Source: an uncultured Lachnospiraceae bacterium
Lineage (GTDB): Bacteria; Bacillota; Clostridia; Lachnospirales; Lachnospiraceae
NCBI GenBank assembly: GCA_910578885.1
Contig: CAJTSH010000006.1
Coordinates: 49,266-113,265 of the forward strand
Length of the DNA stretch: 64,000 nt
Direction of reading: 5' to 3'
Below, piece after piece: positions 1-9,073 of the stretch. The notes below the pieces were generated by a model. It ran no database searches and was not told the origin of the DNA. It saw nothing but the letters and a program-made list of their open reading frames with translations. Numbering within the stretch: the first letter of the stretch is position 1; each line of letters starts with the position of its first letter. Position numbers and translations under genes: made by a program.

Positions 1-233
1 GGAACCGCTTTCTCGCCGTTTGACACGTCCTCTGTCTCCTGCGTCCAGTTAAACGGCGCATAGGCACATTCCATACCAACTCTCAGAACTCCCTTTGAGG
101 AACTGTCCTCCGTTGCCGCCTGTATCTCCACATCCTTCGTATCCGCCTCACCATTATCACTGTTTCCACAGCCTGTAAATAATCCCATTGTCATTGCTGC
201 GGTCATCATCACACTCAATAATCTCTTTTTCAT
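1..233 (-). CDS. Amino-acid ABC transporter substrate-binding lipoprotein (N-terminal part)
   Basis: Partial gene running off the left edge; 77 residues are visible. It opens with a charged MKKR start, a hydrophobic stretch and a lipobox ending GLFTGC, so it should be a lipid-anchored extracellular protein. After a short polar linker the mature part begins with the pattern LRVGMECAYAPFNW, typical of family 3 solute-binding proteins for polar amino acids. It would deliver its ligand to an ABC permease encoded beyond the window. A strong promoter and a terminator-like hairpin lie in its roughly 180-base leader, and palindromes likely bound by the neighbouring XRE-cupin regulator overlap the promoter. 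The specific ligand cannot be read from this fragment. Confidence 0.85.
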   Translation of the reverse strand, partial: MKKRLLSVMMTAAMTMGLFTGCGNSDNGEADTKDVEIQAATEDSSSKGVLRVGMECAYAPFNWTQETEDVSNGEKAV

Positions 234-328
234 AAAATTATCCTCACTTTCTCATACGCTACAATTAGTTACGTCCATTTCCGGCGCAAGATGAAAACAC
301 AGCGGACAAATCCGTAGGAATTTTCGAT

Positions 329-362
329 AAAAAAAGACGCTTACTTAAAATAAGTAAACGCC
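329..362 (-). terminator. Terminator-like hairpin inside the transporter leader (possible attenuator)
   Basis: On the minus strand an imperfect 12-pair stem, with TTACTTA facing TAAGTAA at its core, is followed by seven T. It lies between the promoter at 420-448 and the ATG at 233, so it could stop transcription before the binding-protein gene. Short complementary segments flank it (ggacaaa at 303-309 with tttgtcc at 363-369; taggaatt at 314-321 with aattccta at 380-387) in an interleaved, pseudoknot-like order. It could instead end the upstream XRE transcript. Confidence 0.6.
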
Positions 363-419
363 TTTGTCCACAAAAAAACAATTCCTATCTTCTGTTGTTC
401 CTGTCATCTTGTTGTGGTT

Positions 420-448
420 AGTATAATTCATGTGCAATATATTGTCAA
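420..448 (-). promoter_or_regulatory. Promoter of the transporter binding-protein gene
   Basis: The minus strand reads TTGACA (443-448), 17 bases, TATACT (420-425). This is a near-consensus housekeeping promoter facing the ABC binding-protein gene. Its spacer is largely occupied by the palindromic sequence listed as an operator at 431-447, which fits repression by a protein that blocks polymerase. Confidence 0.8.
431..447. promoter_or_regulatory. Putative operator 1 for the XRE-cupin regulator
   Basis: TGTGCAATATATTGTCA is an imperfect palindrome sitting inside the promoter spacer and reaching into the -35 box. It shares 13 of its first 14 bases with the palindrome at 536-553. That the adjacent regulator binds here is inferred from position and repetition. 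Confidence 0.55.
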
Positions 449-535
449 TTTCTTTTTACAAAAAAATAATTATTTATTAGTTTTTCCAAATTTCGTAGCG
501 ATTTTAAACTTTTTTTCTACTTTTTTCAATTTCTC

Positions 536-553
536 TGTGCGATATATTGCACA
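536..553. promoter_or_regulatory. Putative operator 2 for the XRE-cupin regulator
   Basis: TGTGCGATATATTGCACA has 5-base perfect arms (TGTGC/GCACA) around an AT-rich centre. It lies five bases past the regulator stop codon and about 90 bases upstream of the transporter -35 box. Two copies on one promoter region suggest cooperative or looping control. Confidence 0.55.
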
Positions 554-558
554 AACCA

Positions 559-1113
559 TCACATCGTATAGGAAAATATACTGACAAATTTCAAAAGTTC
601 CTGACCACTGTTGTAATATTCGTGGTTCTTATCCGAATCAAAGCGGATTGCATCACTGCTCTTCACGAGATAAGACTGCCCGTCAATTTTTAAAATCAGA
701 CTGCCCTTTTCTACAATGACATACTCCTTTGTATTCTCCCCATGAGCGCCGCTTTTATATGATGCCCCCGGTTCAAGTTCAATTACATAAATTTCAAAAT
801 TCCGTTCCTTTTCATACGGAAAATAGGTATATACCCGATATTGTCCTTCCGCTTCCTTTGTCGGAATCAACGTGTCTCCGCAAACCGGATAAACACTTTC
901 TCCCGGTGTTTCTACCAAATCTGTAAGCTCCACACGAAGGCCACTGACGATTTTCCCCAGCGTTCCAATGGTTGGATTCGCCTCTCCTCGTTCAATCTGT
1001 CCTAACATACTTTTGCTTACCCCGGTCTGCTCCGCTACCACATCCAGACTATACCCCCGCGCCAACCGGATTTTTTTCAGATTTATCGCAATATTCTGAT
1101 TTAGATAATCCAT
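559..1113 (-). CDS. XRE-family transcriptional regulator with C-terminal cupin domain
   Basis: A 184-residue protein. Residues about 8-65 form a helix-turn-helix of the XRE/Cro class, with the TGVSKSMLGQIERGEANPT signature. Residues about 110-180 are a small cupin fold with the typical PGASYKSGAH stretch and a following EYVIVEKG strand, so DNA binding is probably tuned by a small ligand bound in the cupin. Such regulators often control an adjacent transporter or catabolic gene, and the next gene downstream on the same strand is an amino-acid ABC binding protein whose promoter carries repeated palindromes. It has its own promoter at 1146-1174. The ligand is unknown. Confidence 0.85.
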   Translation of the reverse strand: MDYLNQNIAINLKKIRLARGYSLDVVAEQTGVSKSMLGQIERGEANPTIGTLGKIVSGLRVELTDLVETPGESVYPVCGDTLIPTKEAEGQYRVYTYFPYEKERNFEIYVIELEPGASYKSGAHGENTKEYVIVEKGSLILKIDGQSYLVKSSDAIRFDSDKNHEYYNSGQELLKFVSIFSYTM

Positions 1114-1145
1114 TGCTTTCTTCTCCCGCCTTTTTGATTTTTCTC

Positions 1146-1174
1146 ATCATACGACGGTTATTCGGAGACGTCAA
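1146..1174 (-). promoter_or_regulatory. Promoter of the XRE-cupin gene
   Basis: The minus strand reads TTGACG (1169-1174), 17 bases, TATGAT (1146-1151), squeezed between the enolase stop and the regulator start. Confidence 0.7.
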
Positions 1175-1182
1175 GTGATTTT

Positions 1183-2511
<1,329 letters not shown>

Positions 2512-2543
2512 CTATCTACTAGTATTTCCAAAAGAGGCTTTGT

Positions 2544-3977
2544 TTACACGTTAATCTCTGCCTTAACTCCCAAAATATCCCGATTCTCATCTAAAATCGG
2601 CTGAACTACCTTCGCAATGAACTGCTCCACCTGAATCGGAGAACGTCCTACATATTTTGCAGGATCCATCGTATCCTGCAATTCCTCCAGAGTAAGCCCG
2701 AACGCCGAATCTGCCGCAATCAGCTCCAGAAGATTATTCTCCTTGCCCTCCTGCTTCACATTTTTCCCTGCTTCCATCGACAACTGGCGGATCTTCTCAT
2801 GCAGCTCCTGGCGGTCTCCGCCCTTCTTGACCGCATCCATCATGATATTCTCGGTCGCCATAAACGGCAGCTCGCTCATCAGACGTTTTGTGATAACCTT
2901 ATCGTATACCACAAGCCCATCCACTACGTTCAGGCATAAATCTAAAATCCCGTCAATCGCAAGAAAACCTTCCGGTATGGACAGACGCTTATTTGCCGAA
3001 TCATCCAATGTCCTCTCAAACCACTGGGTCGCAGATGTGATTGCCGGATTTAGGGCGTCAATCATCACATAACGGGAAAGGGAGGCGATACGCTCGCTTC
3101 TCATCGGATTCCGCTTATATGCCATTGCAGAGGAACCAATCTGATTCTTCTCAAACGGTTCTTCCACTTCCTTCAAATGCTGCAGCAGCCGGATATCGTT
3201 TGACATTTTATGTGCGCTTGCCGCAATACCCGCTAAAATATTCGCCACTCTCGTATCTACTTTTCTGGAATAAGTCTGCCCGGATACGGCATAGCACTCT
3301 TTAAATCCCATCTTTTCGGCAATCAAAGGATCAATCTTATCAATAGTTTCCTGATTCCCGTCAAACAGCTCTAAGAAACTTGCCTGCGTTCCTGTCGTTC
3401 CCTTAGAACCAAGCAGCTTTAAGCTGCCTAAGACATACTCCAGATCCTCCAAGTCCATGATAAACTCCTGTGCCCAGAGTGTTGCCCGCTTTCCGACCGT
3501 AGTCGGCTGCGCCGGCTGGAAGTGGGTAAATGCCAGTGTCGGCAGATTCTTATACTTGTCGGCAAAATTTGCCAGCTCTGCAATTACATTTACCAGCTTT
3601 TTGCGGACAAGCTGTAAGGCTTCCGCCATCAAAATAATATCCGTATTATCTCCGACATAACAAGAAGTCGCACCCAGATGAATGATTCCCTTCGCTTTCG
3701 GGCACTGCACACCGTAGGCATACACATGGGACATGACGTCATGACGCACTTCCTTCTCCCTTGCCTTTGCCACATCAAAATTGATATCGTCCTGATGCTC
3801 CTTTAATTCGTCAATCTGCTCCTGAGTGATATCCAATCCCAGCTCCTTCTCTGTCTCAGCAAGAGCAATCCACAATTTCCTCCATGTCTTAAATTTCTTC
3901 TCCGGCGAAAAGATGTATTGCATTTCCTTGCTTGCATACCGCTCTGACAGCGGGCTGCTATATCTGTCTGTACTCAT
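2544..3977 (-). CDS. purB: Adenylosuccinate lyase
   Basis: A 477-residue enzyme of the fumarase/aspartase superfamily. It removes fumarate twice in purine synthesis: from SAICAR to give AICAR and from adenylosuccinate to give AMP. The family signature SSAMAYKRNP is at residues 282-291, supplying the mobile catalytic loop, and THFQPAQPT at 151-159 carries the conserved His. The length is normal. The gene sits third in a purC-purF-purB run on the minus strand, 77 bases after purF. Confidence 0.97.
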   Translation of the reverse strand: MSTDRYSSPLSERYASKEMQYIFSPEKKFKTWRKLWIALAETEKELGLDITQEQIDELKEHQDDINFDVAKAREKEVRHDVMSHVYAYGVQCPKAKGIIHLGATSCYVGDNTDIILMAEALQLVRKKLVNVIAELANFADKYKNLPTLAFTHFQPAQPTTVGKRATLWAQEFIMDLEDLEYVLGSLKLLGSKGTTGTQASFLELFDGNQETIDKIDPLIAEKMGFKECYAVSGQTYSRKVDTRVANILAGIAASAHKMSNDIRLLQHLKEVEEPFEKNQIGSSAMAYKRNPMRSERIASLSRYVMIDALNPAITSATQWFERTLDDSANKRLSIPEGFLAIDGILDLCLNVVDGLVVYDKVITKRLMSELPFMATENIMMDAVKKGGDRQELHEKIRQLSMEAGKNVKQEGKENNLLELIAADSAFGLTLEELQDTMDPAKYVGRSPIQVEQFIAKVVQPILDENRDILGVKAEINV

Positions 3978-4054
3978 TCTAATCCTCCTATTATCTGTTC
4001 CTACCGGTCAAATACCGGAATAACGCCTTCTGCAATCCACAGTGCGACGGGGTC

Positions 4055-5506
4055 TTACCGCTCATATTCTCCTCTGATATCTTCCTTCGGCGGCTCCATC
4101 GGATATGTTCCGGTAAAGCATCCCTTACAGATCGGCAATCCCTTCACCATCTCATGCAGACGGTTGATTTCAAGATATCCGAGCGTATCTGCGCCGATTA
4201 CCTGACGGATTTCCTCCACCGTCCGGTTATATGCAATCAACTGTTCCCGCTCGGGAATATCCGTTCCAAAATAGCAGGGCCATAAAAACGGCGGCGAACT
4301 GATTCTTACATGAACCTCTTTCGCTCCTGCTTCCTTTAGCATACTGACAATGCGGTCTGATGTCGTTCCGCGGACAATGGAATCATCAATCATAATAATC
4401 CGTTTTCCGTTGACCGCCTCCTTCAGCACATTCAGCTTTACCCTGACGCTGGACTCCCGGCTGCTTTGCTTTGGTTTAATAAAGGTTCTTCCCACATAGC
4501 CGTTTTTGACAAATGCAGTTCCATACGGAATCCCGGACTCTAAGGAATATCCCAGCGCCGCCGCATTTCCTGACTCCGGTACGCCGACCACAAGGTCAGC
4601 TTCTACCGGTGAATCTATTGCAAGAAAACGTCCCGCTTTGATTCTGGAATCATAGACGCTGACGCCGTCGATATGGCTGTCCGGTCTTGCAAAATAAATA
4701 TACTCAAAAATACATCGCGCCTCTTTTTCCTTAGGCAGACAAAGGCTTTTATCCGACCGGATACCGCCCTCCGGTGAAATGGTAACCACCTCGCCCGGCT
4801 CTACATCCCGAACAAATTCCGCACCGATTGTCTCAAGCGCACAAGTCTCGGAGGTAATAATATAAGCATTGTCTCGTTTTCCGATACAAAGAGGCTTAAA
4901 TCCGAAAGGATCTCTTGCTCCGATCAGCTTTCTTGGGCTCATCACAACAAGGGAGTACGCTCCTTTCAGCTTTGCTGCCGCACGGCGCACCGCTTCTTCC
5001 GCAGTCTTTGAGTTCAGCCGCTCTCTTGCGATATGATAAGCAATGACCTCAGAATCAATCGTCGTCTGGAAAATAGCTCCCGTATATTCCAGATCCTTTT
5101 TCAATTCCTTCGCATTGATTAAATTTCCGTTGTGTGCCAATGCAAGCGTACCCTTGACATAATTGAGCACAAGCGGCTGCGCATTCTCTCTGGTAGACTC
5201 GCCGGCTGTAGAATACCGGACATGTCCCACGCCGATATCGCCTTTCATCTTCTCCAAAACGTCTCCGGTAAATACTTCATTTACCAGCCCCATATCTTTA
5301 AATGAGGTTACTTTTCCTTTCGGACCGTCCGTCTCGCTGACCGCAATCCCACAGCTTTCCTGTCCTCTGTGCTGCAGAGCAAACAATCCGTAATAGACAG
5401 ACGACGCCACATCTTTTCCGTCGAAGTCATAAATTCCAAAAACACCGCACTCCTCATGTAGTCCATGTAAAAAAGGAGCGTCTTTTTTCTCGTATTCGTT
5501 TTCCAT
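4055..5506 (-). CDS. purF: Amidophosphoribosyltransferase
   Basis: Catalyses the first committed step of purine synthesis, PRPP plus glutamine to phosphoribosylamine. A short propeptide precedes ECGVFGIY, whose Cys becomes the N-terminal nucleophile of the glutaminase domain after processing. The phosphoribosyltransferase domain carries the PRPP-binding DDSIVRGTTS motif. Four cysteines placed as in the iron-sulfur-containing type (ARCIF, WPCYF and CKGC near the end) predict a 4Fe-4S cluster. The ATG at 5506 has GGAG six bases upstream; an in-frame ATG four codons earlier (5518) has no good ribosome site. The gene lies between purC and purB. Confidence 0.96.
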   Translation of the reverse strand: MENEYEKKDAPFLHGLHEECGVFGIYDFDGKDVASSVYYGLFALQHRGQESCGIAVSETDGPKGKVTSFKDMGLVNEVFTGDVLEKMKGDIGVGHVRYSTAGESTRENAQPLVLNYVKGTLALAHNGNLINAKELKKDLEYTGAIFQTTIDSEVIAYHIARERLNSKTAEEAVRRAAAKLKGAYSLVVMSPRKLIGARDPFGFKPLCIGKRDNAYIITSETCALETIGAEFVRDVEPGEVVTISPEGGIRSDKSLCLPKEKEARCIFEYIYFARPDSHIDGVSVYDSRIKAGRFLAIDSPVEADLVVGVPESGNAAALGYSLESGIPYGTAFVKNGYVGRTFIKPKQSSRESSVRVKLNVLKEAVNGKRIIMIDDSIVRGTTSDRIVSMLKEAGAKEVHVRISSPPFLWPCYFGTDIPEREQLIAYNRTVEEIRQVIGADTLGYLEINRLHEMVKGLPICKGCFTGTYPMEPPKEDIRGEYER

Positions 5507-5585
5507 GTCATTCTCCATGCTTTATCTCAATTCATCATTTCTATGCCACTTCATCTAATCCCCATTAGAAAACGGCAGAAAATGC

Positions 5586-5619
5586 GTTACGATTCACGGC
5601 AAAAGCCGCTCCCAGTAAC
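5586..5619 (-). other. Bulged hairpin between purC and purF
   Basis: GTTAC and CGGC (5586-5600) face GCCG and GTAAC (5605-5619), giving a stem with a large internal loop. No T-run follows on either strand, so it is more likely a transcript-processing or stability structure than a terminator. Confidence 0.35.
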
Positions 5620-5629
5620 GAAAATGCCC

Positions 5630-6502
5630 CTAAGAAAACGATTTTCCGGTTAACAGCGCAAATGCTTCCTCGTATTTATCAATCGTCTTTTTGATGACAT
5701 CATCCGGAAGAAGATAATCACTGTCCGGATTAGCCTTTAACCAGTCGCGTACAAACTGTTTGTCATAAGAAGGCTGTGACTTACCTGCTTCATATCCTTC
5801 CAATGGCCAGAATCTGGAACTGTCCGGCGTAAGCATCTCATCCCCAAGAACGACCTTTCCGTTCTCATCCAGACCGAATTCAAACTTGGTATCTGCAATG
5901 ATAATTCCCTTGGTCAGTGCATACTCTGCGCATTTCTTATATAATGCAATCGTACATTCTTTAATCTGATTTGCGTAATCCTCACCTTTGCCCGGATAAA
6001 TCTTTTCAAGAACCTCTACGCTCTTCTCAAAAGAAATATTTTCATCATGATCTCCGATTTCCGCCTTTGTGCTCGGCGTATAAATCGGCTCCGGCAGCTT
6101 GTCCGATTCCTGCAGTCCCTCCGGCAGCGTAATACCGCAGACCTTACCGTTCTCTTTATAGCTCTCCCAGCCGCTTCCGGTGATATAACCGCGCACAATG
6201 CACTCTATCGGAAGCATCTCCAATTTTTTACACATCATACTGTTGCCGTCAAAATTCTCATTTCGGAAAAATTCCGGCATATCTTTCACGTCTACCGAAA
6301 GCATGTGGTTTGGTACAATATCCTTCGTATAATCAAACCAAAACTTAGACATCTGCGTTAAAATCGCACCTTTTTTTGTGATTTTATTCTGCAGAATGTG
6401 ATCAAAAGCTGAAATTCTGTCTGTTGCTACGATAATCAGACTGTCTCCGTTATCATATACCTCACGCACTTTTCCTTCTTTTACGGGTTTAAATTCCTGC
6501 AT
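5630..6502 (-). CDS. purC: Phosphoribosylaminoimidazole-succinocarboxamide synthase
   Basis: A 290-residue SAICAR synthetase. It uses ATP to join aspartate to CAIR in purine synthesis. Recognisable segments are KEGKVREVY near the start (nucleotide loop), LPIECIVRGYITGSGWESY around residues 95-115 and IADTKFEFG around 200, with the substrate-binding DEMLTPDSSRFW stretch following. It is the first gene of the purC-purF-purB run and has its own promoter at 6591-6620. No purine riboswitch was seen upstream. Confidence 0.97.
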   Translation of the reverse strand: MQEFKPVKEGKVREVYDNGDSLIIVATDRISAFDHILQNKITKKGAILTQMSKFWFDYTKDIVPNHMLSVDVKDMPEFFRNENFDGNSMMCKKLEMLPIECIVRGYITGSGWESYKENGKVCGITLPEGLQESDKLPEPIYTPSTKAEIGDHDENISFEKSVEVLEKIYPGKGEDYANQIKECTIALYKKCAEYALTKGIIIADTKFEFGLDENGKVVLGDEMLTPDSSRFWPLEGYEAGKSQPSYDKQFVRDWLKANPDSDYLLPDDVIKKTIDKYEEAFALLTGKSFS

Positions 6503-6590
6503 ATCCTATCCTCCATCTTATGCTTTCCTAAACATTATGATCTGTTCGCTTTGACGCATTCTATCACGCTCAGCTTTACTATACCAGCAA

Positions 6591-6620
6591 ATTATAATAC
6601 AGCCCCTTTTAGAAAGTCAA
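6591..6620 (-). promoter_or_regulatory. Promoter of purC
   Basis: The minus strand reads TTGACT (6615-6620), 18 bases, TATAAT (6591-6596). The leader to the purC ATG is about 80 bases and shows no obvious riboswitch. Confidence 0.7.
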
Positions 6621-6676
6621 TTCTTTCTGTATGAATCGGTTATTTTTTCAATGTTCTATTCGTTCAACTTATAGGC

Positions 6677-6704
6677 TTGACGTTTTTTTCTGATAAGTTA
6701 TAAT
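6677..6704 (+). promoter_or_regulatory. Promoter of the PilZ gene
   Basis: TTGACG (6677-6682), 16 bases, TATAAT (6699-6704). Expected transcription start near 6711, which places an upstream in-frame ATG at 6720 too close to the 5' end and favours the ATG at 6747. Confidence 0.7.
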
Positions 6705-6746
6705 AGAAGTAACTATACAATGTATTGCACCGAAGGGGGGAATTAT

Positions 6747-7103
6747 ATGGATGACAGACGCAAAAGCACAAGACTTCCGGTTCACATTGAACTATGTCTC
6801 TGCGATTTATTTAAGCAGGATACCACTGGTATTCATGATTTAGATACGCCGATTGAAGTTGTCGACATTTCCAGCCACGGCATCGGTTTTATTTCCGAAT
6901 GCATTTTACCGATTGGCTATTTTTTCAATGCCAAGCTAGACCTCTATGATTCAGATTCTCCAACAGTCTTTACCGTTGTGAGACTTATCCGCTGTGAATC
7001 CTATGATATGACCCACTACCGGTATGGCTGTGAATTCACCCAGCCCGCCGAAGATGTATCGCAGCTCATTCATCAGTGTACCTCCCGGATGCAGGCGGGA
7101 TAG
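6747..7103 (+). CDS. PilZ-domain protein (probable c-di-GMP receptor)
   Basis: A single-domain 118-residue protein. It begins with the PilZ arginine motif (RRKSTR) and has the second conserved box DISSHGIGF about 40 residues later; together these bind cyclic di-GMP in the family. The ATG at 6747 is preceded by an AGGGGGG ribosome site seven bases upstream; the ATG at 6720 has none. The gene stands alone, with its own promoter and a strong terminator, between divergent purC and a convergent permease gene. The downstream target is not evident from the context. Confidence 0.8.
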   Translation: MDDRRKSTRLPVHIELCLCDLFKQDTTGIHDLDTPIEVVDISSHGIGFISECILPIGYFFNAKLDLYDSDSPTVFTVVRLIRCESYDMTHYRYGCEFTQPAEDVSQLIHQCTSRMQAG

Positions 7104-7145
7104 GTTTATTTATGCAGAGGGGTATCGGGCAGGAAACATAATAAT

Positions 7146-7200
7146 AAAGGGTATCGCCCAATCATCTAATTTAATGATTGAGCGATACCCTCCTTTATTT
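7146..7200. terminator. Bidirectional terminator between PilZ and AI-2E permease genes
   Basis: GGGTATCGC and the following CAATCAT face ATGATTG and GCGATACCC across a short AT loop. T-rich tails follow on both strands, so it can end both convergent transcripts. Confidence 0.9.
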
Positions 7201-7244
7201 TCACAATGATCCAGTTGTTGCTATTTTATCAAATACCTTTATTG

Positions 7245-8372
7245 TTAACGCTTTCCCATCTTAATCCGAATCCGTCTCTTCACTTCATCCCGGAACAATA
7301 CATAAGCGACCGAACACAGCGGAATAAACACCAGCATACCGGCAATTCCAAATAACTTACCGCCAATCAATACCGCCGTAAACACCCAGATAGAAGGAAG
7401 GCCTACGGAATTCCCTACAACATGCGGATAGATCAGATTTCCCTCCACCTGCTGTATGACAAGGAACAGCGCTACAAAGCCAATCGCCTGCATGGGATTC
7501 ACGACCAATATCAGCACTGTCCCCACTACGCAGCCAATCAATGTTCCGAATATAGGAATCAGAGACAGCAGTGAGATCAGCACGCTGATCGGCAAGGCAT
7601 ACGGCATGCGGAAAAGACTTATCGCAACAAAAAATATGCTGCCCAGTATCACAGCCTCTAAACACTGCCCCGTAATAAACTTGCGAAAAGTTTCTTCTGT
7701 CAAACAGCAGACCTTTGCGATTTTCCCTGCTGCCTTCTCCGGGAGAAATGCCTGCATGACCTGCTTTGCCTGCCCCAAAAGCTTCTCCTTCTGCGTCAGA
7801 ATATAAATTGCAAAAATCAGGCTCATAAACAGATTGATGAGCGCCCCAAGCGTCCCCGATACTACGTCAACCGTAGCAGATAAAATATGACCGGAACTGT
7901 TTTTCAAATAACCTGCAAGCTCCGCGATCATCTTCTCTCCATTCTCGCCGATCTGTGTCATTACCAAACCAATCTGTGTATCCGCCTCTATGTTGTCGTT
8001 TATGAACGCTTCCGCCCTTTCCCATGCCGCCGGTATCTGTACCGCAATGGATTCCCCCGCTGAAATCAACTGGGGAACGACCAGCCAGATGACAATAAAA
8101 AGGACGAACAACACACTGATAAGCGTCAGCAGAATCGAAATCATTCTTTTTAACTTCTGTGAAATCTTCGCCTTCCGAAAGACCTTTTCTTCCCATACCT
8201 TTAATAGGACATTTAAAATAAAGGCGATACAGCCCCCAATCAGAAACGGAGACAAAAGCCCCGCCAGATTTCTTAAAATTCCTAATATAGCCGAAAGGTT
8301 GGCGAGCGCAAAGCACAAGAAAACGGTTGCCACAATTAACTTCATGATTGTTTTGACAGTACTTTTCTCCAT
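7245..8372 (-). CDS. AI-2E family transporter / UPF0118 membrane permease
   Basis: A 375-residue integral membrane protein with a family-typical layout: two hydrophobic segments at the N-terminus, a soluble middle part (about residues 110-200), and a C-terminal block of membrane helices containing the PISVLISLLSLIPIFGTLIG stretch. Members export small molecules; some move autoinducer-2 and others are sodium/proton antiporters, so the substrate is not assigned. The ATG at 8372 has GGAGG five bases upstream, better than the GTG two codons earlier. It follows the DUF3887 lipoprotein gene by 12 bases, so the two form an operon. Confidence 0.85.
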   Translation of the reverse strand: MEKSTVKTIMKLIVATVFLCFALANLSAILGILRNLAGLLSPFLIGGCIAFILNVLLKVWEEKVFRKAKISQKLKRMISILLTLISVLFVLFIVIWLVVPQLISAGESIAVQIPAAWERAEAFINDNIEADTQIGLVMTQIGENGEKMIAELAGYLKNSSGHILSATVDVVSGTLGALINLFMSLIFAIYILTQKEKLLGQAKQVMQAFLPEKAAGKIAKVCCLTEETFRKFITGQCLEAVILGSIFFVAISLFRMPYALPISVLISLLSLIPIFGTLIGCVVGTVLILVVNPMQAIGFVALFLVIQQVEGNLIYPHVVGNSVGLPSIWVFTAVLIGGKLFGIAGMLVFIPLCSVAYVLFRDEVKRRIRIKMGKR

Positions 8373-8384
8373 GCGCACCTCCGC

Positions 8385-8825
8385 TTATTTCGCATAAAAG
8401 CCTATAATCTTATAGTCCGTATTATAGCTGATCGTGACCGCTATCGTACCATTCTTATAAGTCCCGTTTAAGACCGCTACTGCCACGTTCCCGTCATAGT
8501 CCTTACTTTTAAGCCCTACTACCGCTTCATCGCTATAACCGTCAAATTCACCTAAGCTCTGTATCTTCTCCCCCAATGCCTCTTCTAATATTTCGGCGCT
8601 GAGCTGATCCTTAAACGCCTCGTCTACCAGCTCTTCAATTGCCTCAAAGTCACATGCGTTCAACAGCTCCATTGCATCCTCTGCCCTCGCCTGCACCTCT
8701 GCCTCTTCAAACTCCTCCGATAATTCCCTTGCCCACTCGCAGCCCGAAGCAAACAGCATCATAACAGCAAGAAGCACTCCCATCAGTCTGATTTTTCTTT
8801 TTTCCTTTTTTCCCATCCAAGCCAT
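8385..8825 (-). CDS. DUF3887-type lipoprotein
   Basis: A 146-residue protein with a charged N-terminus, a hydrophobic core and lipobox LFASGC, so it is expected on the outer face of the membrane. The mature part resembles the DUF3887 fold: an acidic helical half (residues about 35-90) and a beta half ending in SYNTDYKIIGFYAK. Such domains are often found beside hydrolases, but here the partner is the AI-2E permease 12 bases downstream. The start has GAGG eight bases upstream. Its immediate upstream region is filled by two tandem copies of the double-hairpin repeat. Confidence 0.7.
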   Translation of the reverse strand: MAWMGKKEKRKIRLMGVLLAVMMLFASGCEWARELSEEFEEAEVQARAEDAMELLNACDFEAIEELVDEAFKDQLSAEILEEALGEKIQSLGEFDGYSDEAVVGLKSKDYDGNVAVAVLNGTYKNGTIAVTISYNTDYKIIGFYAK

Positions 8826-8850
8826 AATTGATTCCTCACAATTCTATATT

Positions 8851-8926
8851 CGGGCAGGGAAGATTTATTCCCCCTGCTCGCTGCGCATGCAGCTTCCGCC
8901 GCTAATTTCCTTATGCGCCCTGTGCA
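8851..8926 (+). repeat. Double-hairpin repeat, subtype A, copy 1
   Basis: Hairpin 1 (8851-8880) pairs CGGGCAGGGAA with TTCCCCCTGCTCG. Hairpin 2 pairs GCGCAT with ATGCGC around an inner stem and the conserved asymmetric strand taatttcctt. The outer GGGG seen in other copies is lost. It is followed after two bases by a subtype B copy. Confidence 0.8.
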
Positions 8927-8928
8927 AT

Positions 8929-9012
8929 CGAGTAGGAAAAGTTTATCTTCTCCTACTCGCCGTGCCGGGCTCCGCCAGCTCTGCTGGCAATCTTCCTCTG
9001 GAGCCCGTGCAC
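8929..9012 (+). repeat. Double-hairpin repeat, subtype B, copy 2
   Basis: Starts with the shared cGAGTAGG and hairpin 1 GAGTAGG...CCTACTC. Hairpin 2 is the B form: GGGCTCC, inner stem GCCAGC-tct-GCTGGC, asymmetric strand aatcttcctct, then GGAGCCC and GTGCAC. It is nearly identical to the copy at 39989-40072 apart from hairpin 1 variants. Confidence 0.9.
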
Positions 9013-9073
9013 ATAATATAAGGCGGGAAGAACATTTCTGTCCTTCCCTTCCGATTTTCCCTTTACTGTTAGC

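Noticed and set aside
6503..6590. Purine riboswitch before purC
   Set aside because: None of the conserved junction or loop bases of the purine or PRPP classes could be found in the short leader.
8851..9012. CRISPR array, considered because of tandem repeats
   Set aside because: Only two dissimilar units, no regular spacers and no cas genes; the units are hairpin repeats found singly elsewhere.
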